10,094 nucleotides of DNA from NCBI GenBank assembly GCA_002862265.1, contig PKCQ01000275.1, positions 1 through 10,094 of the forward strand, given 5' to 3'. The translations under genes and the position numbers were made by a program. Source of the stretch: Planctomycetaceae bacterium. GTDB taxonomy: Bacteria; Planctomycetota; Planctomycetia; Pirellulales; Pirellulaceae. The first letter of the stretch is position 1, and every line of letters starts with the position of its first letter. Of this stretch, positions 6,850 to 10,094 are shown one piece after another. The notes under the pieces were generated by a model. That model saw only the letters and a list, made by a program, of their open reading frames with translations. It did not search any database and was not told the origin of the DNA.

Positions 6850-6921
6850 CCACGTGGTGGTTTTTCGCATTTGCGAGGCACGGCATTCGTACGGCGTCTC
6901 CACCCTCCTGGGGGTGGTTTT
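6850..6921 (+). promoter_or_regulatory. Structured 5' leader with hairpins before the giant gene
   Basis: Within the predicted leader, a CCACGTGG palindrome (6850-6857) is followed by TGGTTTTT. TCGC/GCGA (6865-6868/6873-6876) forms a small hairpin. CCACCC (6900-6905) pairs with GGGTGG (6912-6917) just ahead of TTTT (6918-6921), which is terminator-like. Two parts share the arrangement TCTCCAC...GGTGGTTTT. The last hairpin ends 34 nt before the start codon. A role in attenuation or mRNA stability is inferred only. Confidence 0.35.
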
Positions 6922-6955
6922 GTGAAGCTCACCTGAAAAAGCTAAGGGCTGGTTA

Positions 6956-9900
6956 ATGGCCAACCGTAAGTCTCATTCGGCATCCTTTTCCTCATCTTCA
7001 GACTCCCAAAAAGCCAAGCAAGACGCCAAGCGTCGTTTGCGTGGGCTGCTTCTGGAGACTCTTGAAGAACGTCGGCTGTTGGCAGTAGGTCCTCAGTTGG
7101 TTGGTATTCAACCAAACGGAAGTGACCTGCTTTTCAATGGCGATGTCAGGACGGAATCTCCGCGTGAATTAACCTTCCGATTCGACGATATGCAGCAAAT
7201 CCATCCGGATACTCTGCAGGGTATCCGGCTAACAGCCAGTGGTGGCGACGGTTCGTTCGGCCTACCGTCGGCTGCAAGCGATTTTGGCAGCAGGGGTGCG
7301 GTTGAGATCCAACTCACCAGTACCGAAGAAGATCGGACGCTAACCGTGAATGTCGGTAGTGTGGATCTGGGCAACAGCACATCCCCAAGCTTCGGATTGT
7401 CTGGCGATACCATCACCATCGTCCTGAACTCGAATGCCACAAGCCCGACCACGGCACAGCAGTTGGTCGACGCGATTAACACCGCTCCGCTGCTACAGTC
7501 TGTCATGACAGCTGCAATCAATGGGGGCCATGCAGATGCCGCCCTGGGTACAAACGCTCTTTCCATTGCCGTAGTTGACGACAACGACGTCCGGATCGAG
7601 CCAGGTTTTGCAGTTGTCGGTCAAGCACCGAACGAAAATGAAGTAACATTGCGTTACGGCGAGGCGCTGCCTGATGACCAATACCGCATCGAAGTCTTTG
7701 GTTTCGATGATAATGTTCAGGGCGTGGTTGGGCTTCGCAACAATGATGCGGGCCAACCAGGTGAGCTATTCATTCCATCTGATCCGGGAACACGTAAAGA
7801 CACAATCGACTTCTACCTCGATCTTGGCCCGCAGGTCACTTCTGTGGTTCCGCAGCCAGTCATTCGAGGAAGCAATGGCCTCGAACAGCTTCGGGATACG
7901 ATCGTTGTCCATTTCGACAACGACAAGCTGCTTGTGGAAAACGATGCCAACGGCAATCCAATGCCTCAGTCAGTTGAGAACCCTGAGTTTTATCAGCTGA
8001 TCTTCACTAAAGACACAGTTCGCAATACGGATGATTTCCGTTTCTTCCCACAGGATGTTGAATACAACGCTGTCACAAACTCAGCGACTCTGCGTTTTGG
8101 TCAGGACATTAACGATCTTCCAGGAGCTAATGCTGGTCCACGTACTTTCCGCTTGCGAGTTGGTACGAGGGAAAGTGCTCCAATGGCACCGGTCGTTAGC
8201 AATGCCGCTGCCACCACGATTTCTGATCTGAACACTGACGGAGCTGCGAAATTCCGTTTCGTCGCGCGAGAGCTCGGTGAAGCTGGCAATGGAGTTGAAA
8301 TCGTCGTCGTGAATTCACTTTCTGGAAATCCGCTGGAAATCACGGCCAGTGGCAAGACGATCAATGTCGATCTCGGAAGTAATAACGTCACAGCAGGAGA
8401 GTTGTTAGTCGCTCTGCAGAACAGTTCTGCTTCGTCCGGTCTGGTCTCAATTCAGCTCGAGCCAGGTAGCGACCCGAATGTCGTTCTAGACCAGCCAATC
8501 AACTACTCTCCGATCCAAGTAGTTGGACTAGGCAGTTCATTTGACACCGCAGGCGATCTAGGTGTCATTGGTTCCACGGATGTGAATCAGACGAGCATTG
8601 TCCTTTCGTCTGATATTGATCCTGTTGCCTTTGAGTCTGACTTGGTGGGTGCCAATGACGATCCTGGACACCGTCAACTGCCTGATACGGCAGGTTTTGA
8701 GCGGCATGTTAACGATCTATTCGGTGCGGATAGTATCGATGGCGTAACGACTATTCCTTACAACTTCCAGCTGCTTTACGGCGAGGACTCGATCGGTACA
8801 CCCCTGACGAACGCGATTACCGAAAAGCAGAAGGAACGGGCTCGGGAAGCGCTGCAGATCTGGTCCAACCAAATTGGTGTTCAGTTTATCGAAACGGACT
8901 CGCAAGGCATCACGATTGCCACGGGCTCTTTCAATGCATTTGAAGGACCTGGTGCTGGGCAGGTTATCACCGAAGGTGGCATTTCCACTGGAGTGCGGAT
9001 CGATCCGACATTTGAAGACAGTTTGTTGGTGCTGAGCGCTGTTCGCCAATGGGGAGACAACTACGGAGAGGACTACTTCCGTGCGGCACTCACTGGCATG
9101 GGAATGTTACTTGGGCTGGAAAGAGCTGGTGACGCCCCAGTTGGCACACTGATGCGCCTGAGTACTGGTTTTGTCAATGGCAGTGGAGCTGAGCCAATTT
9201 TCCCTGGCACGATCGACGTCCTGCATGCTCAGCACGTGTTCCGCAATGACAGTAACGATATCGATTTGTATCGGTTCGAAGTCGACCTTGAGCCCGGACG
9301 AGAAGGCCTGTTTGTTGCGGAGACTTTCGCTGAACGGCTGCCGAACAGCAGCTCACTCGACACATTACTGCATGTCTACAAGCAGCGTCAGGCGTTTGCA
9401 GACAGCAACTTCGCTGCCGGAGCTGGCTTGAATGTACGGTTCGACGCTATCAAGCCTGGTCGCCTCGGTAACAACCTGGAAATCTTTGTGACACGCAGTG
9501 ATCGTGGCGCTGGTGCTCCGGTTCTCGTTAGCGCATTCGAAAACCTAATCACTGTCGATCTCAATAGCCACCTGGGATCGGAAAGCACCGCCCAGCAAGT
9601 CGTGGACGCGATCAATGCTGACACGGCTGCAGCTTCGCTGGTGAAAGCGTCGGTAACTGGCGGCAGCCCCAGTACCGTTCTGGGCAACCGAGAAATCACT
9701 TACAGCCCGATCGTATTGGGCGATGGCGATGTCGAGCTGATCGCTCGCAACGACGACTATTCGAGTGAAGATTCCAAAATCGAGTTGAATCTTGGAAGCG
9801 GTACCTACTACATCGGCGTCAGCGCAAGTGGCAATGACGCGTACGATGGAGTCATCGAAGACACGGGACTGGACGGTTCTACGCAAGGTCGATACGATCT

Positions 9901-10094
9901 ACGAGTGAGCTATCGTGCCCAAGTAGATGCAGCAGATACTATTCGCGATGCAGCTGGTACCTTTCCTGGCGATGAGTCGATCATCTTTGACGGCGACGCT
10001 GACGGAACTCCAGGCGGCACCTACGATTTCTGGTTCCAAACGCGACCACTGAATCGGGTACTGAGCTTCAACGCTGGTGCTACACCTTCGCTGG
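6956..10094 (+). CDS. Giant LEPR-XLL planctomycete surface/secreted protein (N-terminal 1046 residues; 3' end outside window)
   Basis: The frame is open from ATG 6956 to the window end with no stop. AAGGG at 6944-6948, 7 nt before the ATG, supports the start. The N-terminus is Ser/Lys/Arg-rich without a classical hydrophobic signal. It then carries LETLEERRLLA at residues 33-43, the planctomycete LEPR-XLL signature found near the start of very large secreted proteins. Ig-like/SbsA-like segments follow (about 45-250 and 290-415). Next come a matrixin-like segment (603-733), a PPC-like segment (about 757-987, with DLYRFEV and SGTYYIGVSA) and an Asp-rich DGDADG motif at 1012-1017 that could bind calcium. 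The matrixin-like segment keeps the core Trp636, Gly720 and Met-turn Met733 positions. However, the HExxHxxGxxH ligands are Thr713, Gly714, Met717 and Arg723, so it is probably inactive. A module of 90-100 residues occurs three times (113-201, 429-526, 822-922), the last one inside the PPC-like segment. The likely role is cell-surface structure or adhesion. Confidence 0.9.
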   Translation, partial: MANRKSHSASFSSSSDSQKAKQDAKRRLRGLLLETLEERRLLAVGPQLVGIQPNGSDLLFNGDVRTESPRELTFRFDDMQQIHPDTLQGIRLTASGGDGSFGLPSAASDFGSRGAVEIQLTSTEEDRTLTVNVGSVDLGNSTSPSFGLSGDTITIVLNSNATSPTTAQQLVDAINTAPLLQSVMTAAINGGHADAALGTNALSIAVVDDNDVRIEPGFAVVGQAPNENEVTLRYGEALPDDQYRIEVFGFDDNVQGVVGLRNNDAGQPGELFIPSDPGTRKDTIDFYLDLGPQVTSVVPQPVIRGSNGLEQLRDTIVVHFDNDKLLVENDANGNPMPQSVENPEFYQLIFTKDTVRNTDDFRFFPQDVEYNAVTNSATLRFGQDINDLPGANAGPRTFRLRVGTRESAPMAPVVSNAAATTISDLNTDGAAKFRFVARELGEAGNGVEIVVVNSLSGNPLEITASGKTINVDLGSNNVTAGELLVALQNSSASSGLVSIQLEPGSDPNVVLDQPINYSPIQVVGLGSSFDTAGDLGVIGSTDVNQTSIVLSSDIDPVAFESDLVGANDDPGHRQLPDTAGFERHVNDLFGADSIDGVTTIPYNFQLLYGEDSIGTPLTNAITEKQKERAREALQIWSNQIGVQFIETDSQGITIATGSFNAFEGPGAGQVITEGGISTGVRIDPTFEDSLLVLSAVRQWGDNYGEDYFRAALTGMGMLLGLERAGDAPVGTLMRLSTGFVNGSGAEPIFPGTIDVLHAQHVFRNDSNDIDLYRFEVDLEPGREGLFVAETFAERLPNSSSLDTLLHVYKQRQAFADSNFAAGAGLNVRFDAIKPGRLGNNLEIFVTRSDRGAGAPVLVSAFENLITVDLNSHLGSESTAQQVVDAINADTAAASLVKASVTGGSPSTVLGNREITYSPIVLGDGDVELIARNDDYSSEDSKIELNLGSGTYYIGVSASGNDAYDGVIEDTGLDGSTQGRYDLRVSYRAQVDAADTIRDAAGTFPGDESIIFDGDADGTPGGTYDFWFQTRPLNRVLSFNAGATPSL

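Larger units (their letters stand above)
6345..6955. other. Non-coding region of 611 bp carrying the promoter and leader of the giant gene
   Basis: No convincing protein is encoded here. Frames that stay open give Trp/Arg/Pro-rich products without domain signals. Dyads include CTAGAG/CTCTAG at 6510-6522, AGTTC/GAACT at 6599-6613, and a perfect 7-bp stem TCGTAGC/GCTACGA at 6691-6713 with a 9-nt loop. A sigma70-like promoter lies at 6758-6785, and further hairpins fill 6850-6921 within the predicted leader. Confidence 0.6.

Noticed and set aside
6504..6956. Open frame of 150 codons in the spacer before the giant gene
   Set aside because: It starts at TTG without a ribosome binding site, has a Trp/Arg/Pro-rich composition with no domain signal, and overlaps the predicted promoter and hairpin-rich leader.
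1..10094. tRNA, rRNA, CRISPR arrays, insertion sequences
   Set aside because: No cloverleaf-like segments, regularly spaced repeats, transposase motifs or terminal inverted repeats were seen by eye.

Overview
The window looks like chromosomal DNA of a planctomycete, probably a Pirellulales relative of Rhodopirellula or Blastopirellula. The strongest sign is the last gene. It encodes a very large surface-type protein whose N-terminus carries the LExLExRxLLA signature (LEPR-XLL family) typical of planctomycete giant secreted proteins. Other signs are a secreted protein ending in a Gly/Ala-rich tract and an Asp run, few Shine-Dalgarno sequences, non-ATG starts and moderate GC. All recognisable genes lie on the + strand.

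Layout: (a) 1-336 is the 3' end of an unrecognised gene with a possible BRCT-like C-terminal segment. (b) 553-1587 encodes a secreted protein with two similar beta-sandwich-type repeats and a Gly/Ala-rich tail, closed by a clear intrinsic terminator at 1618-1646. (c) 1588-1938 is a non-coding spacer with two small dyads and a possible promoter. (d) 1939-6344 holds three co-directional metabolic genes: an ANL-superfamily adenylating enzyme lacking the usual C-terminal domain (EhpF-like), an aldehyde dehydrogenase-superfamily protein (EhpG-like context) and a GMC-family FAD alcohol oxidoreductase. (e) 6345-6955 is a non-coding spacer with a hairpin just after the GMC gene, a good sigma70-like promoter and a leader of about 160 nt with several hairpins. 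(f) 6956 to the window end is the 5' part of the giant LEPR-XLL gene, 1046 codons with no stop.

How the genes may work together: in phenazine (D-alanylgriseoluteic acid) biosynthesis, EhpF and EhpG were proposed to convert a carboxylate to an aldehyde through an acyl-adenylate. The same pairing here suggests a two-protein carboxylate reductase. The adjacent GMC enzyme would act at the aldehyde/alcohol level of the same unknown metabolite. No phenazine core genes are visible, so the substrate is unknown.

The giant protein is the other point of interest. A divergent module of about 90-100 residues occurs three times, each time apparently inserted inside or between other domains. One copy splits a PPC-like domain. 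The protein also carries a matrixin-like domain whose zinc-binding residues are all replaced.
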